A stretch of DNA of 64,000 bases. It comes from Archegozetes longisetosus (Eukaryota; Arthropoda; Arachnida; Sarcoptiformes; Trhypochthoniidae). The notes below the pieces were generated by a model. That model was given only the letters and a program-made list of their open reading frames with translations, searched no databases and was not told the DNA's origin. The DNA is taken from positions 15,696,220-15,760,219 of the forward strand of contig JAEMBT020000001.1 in assembly GCA_018873245.2 (NCBI GenBank). Reading direction: 5' to 3'. Below are positions 24,733 through 36,456 of the stretch, in pieces (within the stretch, counting starts at the first letter, position 1; each line of letters opens with the position of its first letter). The position numbers were made by a program, and so were the translations under genes.

Positions 24733-27700
24733 ATGGCTTTACGTAACAATTACTTCTATTCGACTGCATTTTTCCGATTTATTCGACTACTTTTAAGTGG
24801 ATTAATCCCAATAGTGCTGATCAGCACAACTAGTGCTACTTTGGGAAAGTCTGAAAATAATGAATCCACTATTAGTAAAATGTTGTTGAATGAAATCAAT
24901 AGTAATCATATTGCAATGTTTCTCAAGTCAGTTAATTATGAATCTCATTCGTTATCTGTGTTAAGCTTTGAATATATTGGTTGTTATTTGTCTTTAATTT
25001 ATACTAAACAGAAATCTAACAGAAAGGCCACAATTAGCAGGACTGTAAATGGATGAAAGGATGGCCAAATACGTTTATGAGAAATGGATCAATCAAGGCT
25101 TGGATCGCGTTTATATTGCTAATTATACAGTCTTATTATCATATCCGAACGCAACAAATCCGAGCCAAGTATGATAACTACGGTTACCAAACTTACAGAA
25201 ACTTCAATTAGAAACTGAGAGTTTTACAATATATGTTTAACGTATATCGAATGAAGGCTTTCACTTTAGTAAACTTTAGAACTCGATGACCAGTTAGACC
25301 AGTTTTTATCGATCAACTTTGTACTTTATGAATTGATTCAATTCAATGTACAGTTGACTAATGAGATGTGTCCTACAGAAAGGCTATATTACCTTCAGCT
25401 CTCAGTTTCTAATTTAAGTAACTGTGCGTATTTCAAGAGCTCTTTAGAAAAATATAAAATCCGAAAAGTAGGAAAAATTGAATTTCATCTGTACAAAATG
25501 TATTAGAAATCATTAAAGTATGATTTCAAGGCTTTTATTGAAGAAAGGATCAGAAAATATAATGGAAAACCTCCTTAAACTAGTTTGAATAACGTATTTT
25601 GAATTTTTGACATTTATATGATTAAAAACTTACTATGGCTGAAATAAATGTCTGAAAATATAAAATACATACTTTCGTGTATAGCATTTAAGGGTATCAT
25701 TTGTCGACTGTACTATAGCTTAAAGATACTCATAGTTATAATGATTAATATTTTGATCATTATTTATGAGTTCAAACTTGTTAACTTATAAGTTTGTTTA
25801 GAATTTTTTTGCAATGTCAAAATATACTTAGTGAACTATTAATTTGTATTTTATTAAATCTTATCTATTGGTTGAAGTTATTGATAGTTAAGGTTAAGAT
25901 TTAACAATTTCGAATGGGTCAATACTATGCAAGTCTTACGGCACAGTCGATTATTTGACATTAATGATTTACACATAATTGTATATCTCTATTTTTTCAG
26001 ACATTCATTTCAGGCATAGTACTGTGATCTGCAATTGCTATTAATCAAACAGTCAATACATGCAAATTAGATTTCTAGACCAATACAATAAAAAATGATG
26101 CGATACAATAGAAAAACTAAAGTTTTGTGTGTTGAAACAAAGTGCTATTTCGAGTTTTCGATTAATAGCAATTCCAGATCACAGTACATTATGAGAAGGA
26201 GTATGAGTCTCCATTTCCGTATAGTTAGTATAGATTTCAACTGTTAGAAAGTTGGCAACTGTAATCACAACCAATAAAACTAAAATTTCATTTTAATTTA
26301 AATTTGTTTTTGAGTATAGGTTTCAATATTAGATTCAAATGGAAGTTTGATATATGCCTCACACACCCACGAAGTGCCCCTAAATGCTACTAAAGAGGAG
26401 ATACCAATTTATAAAGAATTTCCTCCATTTCTCGCATACGCGCCAAGCACCGGATCGAAACCGGTTGTCGGTAATTTAGATAACAAGCTAATTATTCTTA
26501 TTTGAATATTTCGATTTGTTATTTGCAGGTGATTTAGTTTATGTAAATTATGGCAGAGCTGAAGATTATGATGTCTTACAGAAAGAAGGTATAAGTTTGA
26601 AAGGAAGAATTGCGATCGCAAGATATGGAAAAATGTTTCGCGGTGACAAACTTGCATTCGCTCAACAGTACGGAGCCATTGGTCTTATTCTTTATATGGA
26701 TCCCTACGATTTTACTGATGGCAATATCAGTAATACATATCCAAATTCAATTTATTTACCACCGTATGGAGTACAAAGAGGAACAGTATATATTGGAGAC
26801 GGCGATCCATTAACTCCTGATTATCCTTCAGTCGGTAATTGGGTTCTTATCATTTTTGAATTATTGAAAGTTGTGTTAAGGCATATATACCTTTAGCTGA
26901 ATGAAAATAGTTTCACTTTGAACCCAGCTTTACTAACCTTCCAGGTTTTGACTGGGCAGTCTAGATTTCATTTCGTCCAGACTACAACCAGATTCATGTT
27001 TGAAAATTTTGCTCACACTTAAAATTTTAGTAATCTTTGATGTTAACCAGAAGTGATGGGTTGTTATTCGATACCTTCCATCAAACCATAATGTACTATA
27101 AGAAAAGCCTTTGTCAGACTGAGTGCTTAGAAATGATCATAACTAATACAAGATATACAGAATAGTGGGAAACATTTAATAAACCAATAAAGTAATAAGA
27201 TTTTCAATGTAAAAGTTTAATCAGTAATGATTCAGAATTGCGTAAGTTTTCTCAAAACAAATTCTAAGTTTTGACTATTTACGGAATGTTATTATCATTT
27301 TTTGTAACTTTTGCCATTAACTGACTAATGCATACAAATGTATTAAACTTTTGTTATTGTTCAAAATCATACCTAAATTGATAATGAGAATTAAGCTCAT
27401 ATCCTGACTCAGGCCAATAAGTTTTTGAAACTTAAAGATACATCTTTTAAATATTGAAGTAATCCTACATTAATTGCGCGAACGAAAACTCTCGATTTAA
27501 CAAGGACTTTTTCCTTATAGTACACTTGTGTCAGAATAAACTGTTTAAGTGAAAAGTGAACTCTTTAAGGATACCCAAGTCTGTTGGCGTAGTGGTCAAG
27601 ACGCTGACAGAGTAACCCTTGGGAGCGGGTTCGAATCCCTCTGTGGCGTACTGCTTTCTTCCATCCAGGTAACACTGGGCCGGGAGGGAAGAGAAGGCTC

Positions 27701-28910
27701 AGGAGGATCTTCGACGACCGCGGTCCCAAACCGAGGGACGTAACTCGGTAGAGTCTGGTCTCTGAGACTACCAGAGGACAGACTCGGAGGGCTCTCAGGT
27801 GTGTCCTCTTAAAACTGTGACACCATCCTCGCTGCAATACTATTGAGTAAAAGCGGCGACCCCTGGCCTTAGTTGTGGGCTGTGAAGGGGGGAACAAAAC
27901 AACAAACTCTTTAAGGATCAAATTTCAATTTAAAAAGTGAATTAACTTAAGCCAAAAAAACTTATCCCCTTCAATAATTAACTTATATTTTATTACAAAA
28001 AATATTTACAAATTGCTGATTATCAAGCAATAGAATGCTTTTATTGTTAGTGATTTCTTACATATCAGCTATAACTGACTTCATTCAAAGTTGTAAAGTT
28101 TCTGTTTTGATCGAAATTTCAGGCCATATGTACAACTATATTTAAAACGGTTCTAAGTCTTAAAACCGACTTAAAACCTGAAACTAGTTTTAAAACTGAT
28201 TGCACAACTGCATGTTTAAAACAGTTTTAGTTAAGTCTCGACTTGTGCAATCAGCCTCAGAAAATGTTACTTCTCTGATATTAGATACTCAGTATTTTTA
28301 ATGGAAAAACGATTTCTAACTGTCTATCAGTAATTAACCAGTAAAATTTATTCTGTACAATGCTTTACATAAGAGTGCACTGAATAGTCAGTTCTAATAA
28401 GCCTTCAGATTTTTCTTAATTTTTTAATATTGCATTTTGAATGTTCAAACAGCTAATTAGTAATCCAAACAACTTATAAGTTATACCCAAACAACTAAAA
28501 AACAAGTCAGTCATTTTCTGTTTAATCGAAAACATGTTTTTATTTCTAATAATGTTATGAATCAAATGTTTTGACAAGAATATGGGCTAGTTACAGATTT
28601 TGGGTAAAGATATTCAACTGTCACTATATTTGATTGAACCATAAAATGATGTTCAATAAAGTGATTGATTAATTAACTTTTATTTAAAGATGGAATGTAT
28701 AGAATACCCAGAAGTGAAGCAGATTTACCAAAAATTCCTGCGCATGCAATTAATTATTTGGATGCGCAACAAATAATGTCAAACTTAGATGGAAAACCGT
28801 GTCCTAAGGAATGGATTGGAGGATTGAATGTAAGCTATAATTTCGGCCCTGGATATAAAAATATGTTTCAATCTAACTTGGATTATGAACTTTTTCAATT
28901 ATTCGCATAA
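24733..28910 (+). pseudogene. Glutamate carboxypeptidase II/NAALADase-like gene, N-terminal and PA-domain exons only
   Basis: Five exons are visible with compatible phases: 24733-24959 (cytosolic tail and a membrane anchor, FIRLLLSGLIPIVLISTT), 25012-25168, 26320-26470, 26529-26834 and 28690 to about 28905. Family landmarks in order are LTERPQLAG, YTVLLSYPNATNPSQ, GDLVYVNYGRAED, IAIARYGKMFRGDKLAFAQ, GDGDPLTPDYPSV, LPKIPAHAINYLDAQQIM and SYNFGPGYKN, matching the start and protease-associated domain of M28B peptidases. Known members are type II membrane zinc peptidases acting on extracellular peptides. Here TAA at 25046-25048 interrupts exon 2, the frame ends at 28910 with family similarity fading just before, and no zinc-binding peptidase core is seen downstream. 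A SINE sits in the last visible intron. A distant remaining half in a long intron cannot be excluded, but the stop codon argues for a pseudogene. Confidence 0.75.
27573..27904 (+). mobile_element. tRNA-derived SINE with intact target-site duplication
   Basis: A GC-richer 332-bp insert bounded by the 14-bp direct repeat AACTCTTTAAGGAT (27559-27572 and 27905-27918). It carries a box A (TGGCGTAGTGG) and a perfect box B (GGTTCGAATCC) near its 5' end, the internal RNA polymerase III promoter of tRNA-derived SINEs. A tRNA-unrelated body follows, ending in an A/C-rich tail (AACAAAACAACA). It lies in the intron of the carboxypeptidase-like gene, in the same orientation. The exact duplication suggests a fairly young insertion. 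Confidence 0.9.
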
Positions 28911-30044
28911 TTAAAATTGATTTTCGCATCATTTATGAGTTCAATTTCATTACAAGTAAAAGTAGACAAAATTGACACTCTCTCAGATATAAAAATGTCT
29001 ATAGAAAACACTGATATTTCAAAAACTCCGGAACACATGGCAATAATGAACTTCAATTAAATAATATATTCAAACAAACACAACATTTCGCACATTGAGT
29101 TAAAATTAAAGGTAGTTTAGATCTAGAATTAATATTCACTTTAAAGGTTGATAATTATAGTTATAGTTTATAATTATTGTGCTTTACTATCAAACGAATT
29201 AAGAGTAAATTTTCCATTACATCTGCATTGCTTTCTAATAAAGTATAAAATTTTATCTTTATTATTAATGATTCCAATGAGCTGCTTTAAATTTTTGTCT
29301 AAAACTTGTGTGTTCAGTTTGTTCGTGAATGCAAAAAATCTTGCCAAAAACTGGTTCAATTTGATTGCAGAAGTTAGTACAATAGTAGTTTTTCAAAGAC
29401 ACGTTCAGAGACAAAAACAATGGTTGAATAATTATAATATAAAATTATTTTCAATGATAAATTTATTAGATTTTATGTTTATTAGAGTTTATCAGAAGTT
29501 TATGATAAAAGTTTGCATAAGATTTAGGAGCCTAACCATTTAAAAATACAGGCTAAAAAGTTGTCGACTGTACATAAAGAAATTACAATAAATGTTCAAA
29601 CTGAAATCGGAATGCAATCTAGCCTATTCCCCAACTGATAGTTTTCCATTTGCCATCAATATTACAAACGGATCAATAATAAATTAATATTTGACTTATA
29701 TTTATGATAATTTTAAAATATTTCTAAAACAATTACTTAAATAATGATCCTCACAAACAAAAAACACGTGAATAACAAAAATACAAGTTATTTATTCTTA
29801 AAACCCCAGCGACTCCTAACGACTCAAATGAAATAATCTTTGTGTCCTTTCCGATCAATTTGGATTGAAAAGATGGCAAAGGTTACTTATGATTCATTAT
29901 TATCAGTAATCATTTATTAGTTTTAAAGTGTTTATTCGTTTCTAATATTATCAATAAACTCAGGTTATGCCGGAGGATGTTAGTCTAATAAGGAAAAGCA
30001 GGGAACTGTTGAAATCTTGATTTGAATGAGTATTTTTATAAATT
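28911..30044 (+). other. Spacer with a possible remnant of the carboxypeptidase C-terminus
   Basis: An open frame from about 29190 to 29540 contains LSNELRVNFPL, LIKYKIL and MINLLDFMFIRVYQ. Their order and spacing weakly recall the C-terminal dimerisation domain of M28B peptidases. If real, the catalytic core between it and the PA-domain exons has been lost or lies in unrecognised sequence. The similarity is by eye and low; this may be chance. No other gene is seen. Confidence 0.25.
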
Positions 30045-30210
30045 AAAAATTATATGCTTATAAATTGTAAAGTATTCATTTCTGCCTAAAAGTGGTTTTA
30101 TAGCGATACGAACTCTCAGAGTGTTAGAAGTCATATATAAACAAATGCATTCCATCACTACAATTGAATTACAAATTGAGCACGTTATATAAAATCATTA
30201 TGAGAAAAGT

Positions 30211-30349
30211 TTGTAGATGACAGCTGCAGTGTCTGTACATCTTTTGGATCGCATAGTATTCATGTACTAACACACTATAATTTGTTTTCCAAGAATGCAT
30301 GAATACTATGCGATCTAAAAGGTGTGCAGAAGCTGATCATCTACAAAGG
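30211..30349. mobile_element. 140-bp hairpin MITE inside the left foldback arm
   Basis: A near-perfect inverted repeat: TGTAGATGA at the start mirrors TCATCTACA at the end, and the inner arms share ATCGCATAGTATTCATG. The other foldback arm lacks it (GAGAAAAGGAGGTTTCC is continuous around 33165), which shows it is a later insertion. Confidence 0.8.
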
Positions 30350-31317
30350 AGGTTTCTAAAACAGTCTATCTTGCGTGCCACCGTACCCCGACAATACATA
30401 TATCAATGGAAAGATCTTGAAGAGTAGAACGATTTTGTCTCTAGACTCAACTTGGCAGCTCGTGTCCTAAGGCCGCTAGAGAGCGAAAACTGTATCCACG
30501 TCCCATCAGCATACAAATGTGATCTGGTCATAGTTTTATACTAAATCGACCATGCTGAATCCATATTTCGAAGTTGCATTTCGATATCTCTTATAGTTAA
30601 TGAGATAGAGGGCGTTAGTGAAACTTGTTATTTTATTAACGCGTATTTCGGTAAAAATATAGTATTTATAGTTATGAACTCTCGGATGCTGTGCCCACAT
30701 AATGACAGTTGTTTGATTCCTTGGTTTTGCATATCATCAACTAGAACCTATTGTTTCTCCCGCTCAACCTCTTTCAGAAATATGGCAAACAGTAGCACCT
30801 GAGTCTGATGATGAGCCTGGTGAATAGTCTTAGATTTATAGACTTCAGCTTTAGACTTTTATGTTTGTATTTCATATATATATTTTTATTTGTTCTATAT
30901 TTTACTTTTTTATTAAACGATAGCAGTGGGTGCTGGGAGTATCTCATTATACAAGGTATAGTCCGCTCTGCTATTGAATAGGGAAAGTTAAGAGCATACC
31001 TCCTCGCGGTGTCCTCTGGTAAACACAGTTTGTGGCTAAGATGCTCTTCGTGTATTTATGTTAAAGCAACACACTCTATCTCAGTAACTATAAGGGATAT
31101 CGAAATGCAACTTCGAATTATGGATTCAGAATGGTCGATTTAGTATAAAACCATGATCAGATCATCTCTGTATGCTGATGGGGTGAGGATACAGTTTTCG
31201 CTCTCTAGCGGCCTAAGGACATGAGCTGTCAAGTTGAGTCAAGTGACAAAACTTTTCTACTCTTCAAGACTTTTCCATTGATATATATATTGTAGGAATG
31301 CGACGGTGCGCAAGATA

Positions 31318-31813
31318 TTGTAAAGTCTGGATCTTTGATAGGAACGTGTACGAAATCAAATTTTAAAATATAAGCACTTTATTTAACATAACCACAATAC
31401 AAATTACATAAGATTTCACAGGATTTTAACACTGGAAGAAAGAGCGAAAAATTTAGGAAAAACACGACATTTTATAGGAACAATAGGCGGGTTAAATTAG
31501 AAAATATTTTACAATGATAGGTTAAATCTTATAAGGTTAATAGCACATTTAGCTAGGATTGGAAAATCGTATAATTAGGACATACTTAGGTAGGTTTTAA
31601 GAGATGAAATATGCTTATTATCAGCTGTCTTCATAACTTGTTCAGTTGAGACAAGCATGTGAAGATTTCTTTTGTACAAACAAAAAGTAATCTTTAGATC
31701 GGTAATAAATGTTGACATATAAGGTGAGTTATGAAAATTAGAGTTTAGAAATATAGGTTATTTCAAAAGTATTATGGTATAGGTCTAATTAAGAAACTAA
31801 GACGTTATTACAA
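31318..31813 (+). mobile_element. 496-bp MITE, copy 2
   Basis: Same element as 19257-19750, in the same orientation, differing by scattered substitutions and a few short indels. It is inserted at TA in the right foldback arm, next to the element with 38-bp terminal repeats. See copy 1 for termini. Confidence 0.85.
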
Positions 31814-31822
31814 TATTACTAA

Positions 31823-32921
31823 CGAGGGAGGGTATCGAAGTGTAAATCTCAGAATTTGATAAAAAAATATTTACAAACTAATTTCAATGTGCTGATTACG
31901 AATATCAAGTTTGTTTTTGCGTAAAGTTAAAATTTAGCCCTGAAAATCCCAACAAAAGTGGTAGTTTATAAATAAATGCGTAAAGCAAAGAGGATTATGC
32001 ACAAGTAATAAAAATACCTGAACATTGAGAACAATCCTGGTAACAAATTTGCTCATTTAAAGTAAAACAGATATTATTTATATTCTCGAATTTAAGATTG
32101 AGATCAAAGTAATAGTATCTATATTAATTAAGGATTATCTCTAAAAGAAAGATATATTATCAATTCTTATCTTTTCTATTAATTATATTTCTTTCAAAAA
32201 AGGTTTATTCAACTATTGCTTATGGTCTTTTTCATTATTTTTAAAATGAAGCCAACATTATTTTATCGTCTAATAATTGGATATTATATTTATTAATAAA
32301 TAAGATGTTAAAGTTCTTAACAAGCTCTTAATAAGTTCTTAAAAAAAAGTTCTAAAGTATTTTCAATTAAGGTTTGAACGATGCAGAAGTCAATAAACTT
32401 TCGAAATGTTATTTGAATTATTTCAATCATTCGGTTGAGAATAAGGAATCAATAAAATAAATCAGTTCTGAAATGAGTAAAGTCATGAAAGATGTATTCA
32501 TCAATATATTACATGCTAGATGTTTAAAGTTTGTCTCTACTTAATTATATCAGTACTTTTACATCTTATCAATGTTTTAGCACATAAACAGTCAACGATT
32601 GACGTTATTATTGTGGGCCAGTCCACAAAATATGTCTTTGTTAACTTTTGTTTATAATAACAGTATTCAGAAAAGGGAACGAAATGCTTGCATACTTCAC
32701 TCATAATTTATGGATGAATACATACATTTCATGGCTTTAGAAATGAGATACCAATGAATTAATCTTTTATTGACAAAAATCTTGTTTTTATTTGTTTTAA
32801 TCCCAAAACTGTTTGAGTTGAGTCAATACAACAAGAGACCCTAATATTAGGATAACTTGTATTCATTTGTCTTCCATAGATCTATGTCATTCATAGATCT
32901 AATTTGTATTCATTATCATAA

Positions 32922-32970
<49 letters not shown>

Positions 32971-33140
32971 CTTTGATTACTATTAATATTGAGAAAAATG
33001 GCTACTAGGAAACTGTTCAAAAAATACGTAGATTTCACTTCACGCAAAAATAAACTTTATATTCGTAGTCAGCACCTTGAAATTAGCTTGTAAAAAAATG
33101 TCATCAAATTCTGAGATTTACACTTCGATACCCTCCCTCG
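31823..33140. mobile_element. 1.3-kb non-autonomous element with perfect 38-bp terminal inverted repeats
   Basis: The left terminus 31823-31860 (CGAGGGAGGGTATCGAAGTG...) is exactly mirrored at 33103-33140. The interior is AT-rich with no transposase and contains a (CT)n tract. The flanking target duplication is not clear because the neighbouring MITE abuts on the left; TA is possible. Identical termini suggest recent mobility in trans. Confidence 0.8.
32925..32967. repeat. (CT)n microsatellite
   Basis: An uninterrupted CT tract of about 21 units inside the element with 38-bp terminal repeats. Confidence 0.95.
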
Positions 33141-33300
33141 TAAGTCCTATAGTCTGTTGGAAACCTCCTTTTCTCAATAATTTCGTGCTTGTACAATGTA
33201 CTCAATTTGTAATTCAATTGTAATGATGGTCCGTATCGTCATAAAAGCCACTTTTATGCAGAAATGAATACCTCGTAAATTATTAGGCATACACTATTTT

Positions 33301-34342
33301 ATTGAAAAAAAATCATTAAAATCAAAACTTACAGTTCCCTACTCCCTTGTAAGTTTCACATTCGGTCGAGAATCTTTTAGGGTATTAGGTATAACTTATG
33401 CTTCGTGCTTTACGAGCCTAGGTTTTAGTAAGCTCAGACTGTTGAGCCTATATGAAAAATTTCATTTGAATTCCGAGTAATTTAATGTTTTGCATTATTG
33501 GACTTCATTGAATGTGCACAACTGAACCTTCAAATAAACAAATCAATAAGACTCACTTCAAACAAAGCAATCATTCAATACAACACTTGTGATACAGTCT
33601 TCAGTTGAATAGTACGAGTCAATTGTTCATATTTTTAGTTCATTTGTAAAATTAATTTTTAAAATATACCTTTCTTTAAATATCAATATAAAAATAAATC
33701 TAAGATTTGAATTTAGTAGAAAATAATAACAGTTATGCAAAAGAAATCAAGTAAAAGAGATGACTTAATCTTGCTAAAGATAAAGTTTAAGTGGAAGTCA
33801 AATACCTGATTAAACTTGTAATAAACAAATTTTTGATCTTGACGTAAAAGCAGATAACATGAAAAATGTTAAAATGTAACTTGTATAAATTATCAAAAAT
33901 ATAAAAGAAAATGACAAATGAGTGCAAATACAAACAGCAGGAACTTATATACAGCATCAAACTTATATTAATTAAAAAAGTTAAACTAAAAACGGAAGTT
34001 TTATGGAGAGTAGTTAGCTATCATTGCCAGAATGAACGATGTGGTAAAACTAATAATGACCAAGTACTCATATCAGCATACATCTTTTTATTAAGTTAAG
34101 GTATAGCTGTTTTTGACATTTATATACACTGGATTACACGGCCAAATAGGACGCTTTAAAGCTTGATAGCTCTTGAACGGATAATCGGATTTCAAAATGG
34201 TTTTCACTAAATTGTAACTGGATAATGTTGAAATTGTTTGATATACTATTCGTTAAAATATTCACAAGGGTTGCAAAGTTATAGCAATTCTAGTAAAAAC
34301 TTAATTTTCCATTAGAAGTAATGGTATATGTGTATGGCATAG
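33301..34342. other. AT-rich spacer with no gene supported
   Basis: One 62-codon frame (33911-34099, plus) contains no recognisable motif. Nothing else is supported between the foldback element and the receptor relic. Confidence 0.35.
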
Positions 34343-34430
34343 ACTAACGAATAGAGTCGTGAGTACTATGAAATGAACCGATAGATTGAGAAAGTTGTTC
34401 ACTTGATAACCGCTAGAATTTTACAGTAAT
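34343..34430 (+). pseudogene. Relic of a fourth gustatory-receptor copy (last exon end and 3' flank)
   Basis: The block starting CTAACGAATAGAGTCGTGAG and running through GATTGAGAAAGTTGTTCA matches the end of exon 3 plus 3' flank of receptor copies 1-3 (10493, 40090 and 45013 onward). The reading LTNRVVSTMK plus stop is preserved. No upstream exon remains next to it, so only the tail of a deleted copy survives. Confidence 0.7.
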
Positions 34431-35820
34431 ATTAAAATTGTATTTATTTGTGTCAATCCATTGCCTTTGTATTTATATTAATAGCAGCTATTGAATATAT
34501 GATGTCATTAAAAATGTTTAGATTCAGTTGTCTTTATTGGACAGAAACACAAATAGTTTTATAATTGATTCGAATTAAATGATTTAAATCTTTGAAGTGT
34601 TTTATCTAATGTCTCACGGAAATTATCATTGATATCTTGTAGTTCATTAAATCTTATTTGTACTAAATTCAAATTTTGAAGTATATTTTATTCCCTTAAT
34701 TAAAAAAATATTTTTCGTAACATATTTTACATAACAATAGTAAAATATCAAAATCAGTTATTCACTTGGAGCTTAAAATACAGAAGTTAAAGATAAATTA
34801 ACCTTAACTATATTCATACTTGAGCCTAAAAACTAACAAATTATTGAAGTCAAAATGCAAATTATAGCAGGCATCAAAATTAATCATTTTGGATTATAAG
34901 TATGAATATTCTGTTCTATTTGGGAATACTACGTTTGGAGTCATAAGAAAAATAATGAATTTTATTTACAAATAAATTTACGGATAATATCATGAATATT
35001 TTATTATTATAACCTTATAAATATTGTGGATTCACAATATTCTAAACTTGAATAATTAATTGATTTGAGTATACAAAAGTTATTTTGATTCACTTCAGTT
35101 TCCTAAAAGTAAGTCACTGCTATGTGCGTCATCTTCACAAACTAAATCTCAAAAATCTTAATATCATTAGCATCTGCTCGTACAAAATGATCATGTACCG
35201 ATATCTCATAGATGAAATCCGTCAAATGTGGCATTCAAACTAAACTATAATAATCCTAATAATCATGCCAGAAATGAATAAATCCATAAAATTCATTGTA
35301 AGTATTTTGATAAATTGATACACCTAACTTCGTAGTTAATTCAATACAAATAGCTGTATTAGCTCGCATATTACAAAAGCACAAATTATTGTGATATAAA
35401 ACTGACAAATAACACTAATAATTTATAAATATATAAAACTACCACAATACAATAATGCGTCTGTTATTTGTATGGAGTACGAACATTTTAAGTCATGTGG
35501 TATTTCATCAAATCAAGTCACTCCCCATGAAAATAAATTTATCAACAATTAAATTGAACCACTGATTTAGTTGTGGCTTTAAGACAAGTGTCAATCGACT
35601 TATCAATAAAGACATTTGAAATTCGTAAAACTTCGCACTTCAATACATTTTAATGAGAAATTTAATAAACTCGTTAAGGATGCATCACAAGTTTCACTTG
35701 GCGCAACTTAGCTTCTATTATAAACAATATTCAGGTATTCGTAAGTCAATTTTCTTACATTAAGAAAGATACCTAACTTGCATTCAAGATAATTGTTTAT
35801 GATTCTTGTATGAAATGACA
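34431..35820. other. AT-rich spacer with no gene seen
   Basis: No open frame, splice pair or repeat of note could be supported in this stretch. Confidence 0.35.
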
Positions 35821-35831
35821 TATTTATACCT

Positions 35832-36445
35832 TAGGCTGCCAACTGTCCAGGCCTGACCTGGATCGTCCAGTTTTCGGGGGTCTTGTCCAGTGACCAGTGC
35901 AGGGTCTGACCTGGACATTGTAATGTCCAGTTTTTTTATCATTGATAATATATCTCAAATAAAAATATGTATATAATGTTTAAAACATGATAACTGATTA
36001 CATACTGTAATATAGGTTTGTTTTTCACATACAATAAGCATGTAATAAGTTTATTTTACATTATTATATGAAATATTGTGGACAATAATGAGTACAAACA
36101 ATAGTAATTTTTTACAAAACATTAATCGATAACTTTTGTTCTAATAGTTTATGGCATTGAAATGTAGTGTAATTTAAAATTATTTAATTGAAATATGATA
36201 TGTATTTAAAAATATAGAGATATAGAGATTTGTATTAAAAATAGTTTTGATTTAAAATGCTCTGAATTTAAGAATTATGTAAAATCAAACAAAAATTGTT
36301 AAAAGCTGCTCAATCTCAGCAGAAATATGATTTTAAATAATTTATTATTCAAATAAAATGATCTAATGACTGTGCAGTTTTGTCCAGTTTTTTAGTCAAA
36401 ATTTAATACCTAATCCAGTTTTTTTTATTCTTCAGTTGGCAGCTG
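35832..36445. mobile_element. 614-bp MITE with 11-bp target duplication (Mutator-like, tentative)
   Basis: Terminal inverted repeats are GCTGCCAACTG on the left and CAGTTGGCAGC on the right. TATTTATACCT (35821-35831) and TATTTACACCT (36446-36456) flank it as an 11-bp duplication with one mismatch. GTCCAG words repeat near both ends. A target duplication of 9-11 bp is typical of Mutator-like elements. No coding capacity. Confidence 0.65.
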
Positions 36446-36456
36446 TATTTACACCT

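Larger units (their letters stand above)
30045..33300. mobile_element. Long-inverted-repeat (foldback) element split by nested insertions
   Basis: The left arm (about 30045-30615) is the reverse complement of about 31070-31316 joined to 33150-33300. Landmarks include CGCTCTCTAGCGGCCTAAGG at 31199 and its mirror at 30471. The right arm is interrupted by the material at 31316-33150, and the left arm by a 140-bp hairpin at 30211-30349. The central unpaired part (30616-31069) ends an open stretch encoding PLSEIWQTVAPESDDEPGE followed by a stop, which looks like an acidic transposase C-terminus. The arms are therefore termini of a DNA transposon with an internal deletion. Superfamily not determined. 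Confidence 0.7.

Noticed and set aside
27573..27650. Functional tRNA gene
   Set aside because: Box A and B are present, but the sequence continues into a SINE body with a target-site duplication and no clean acceptor stem was found.
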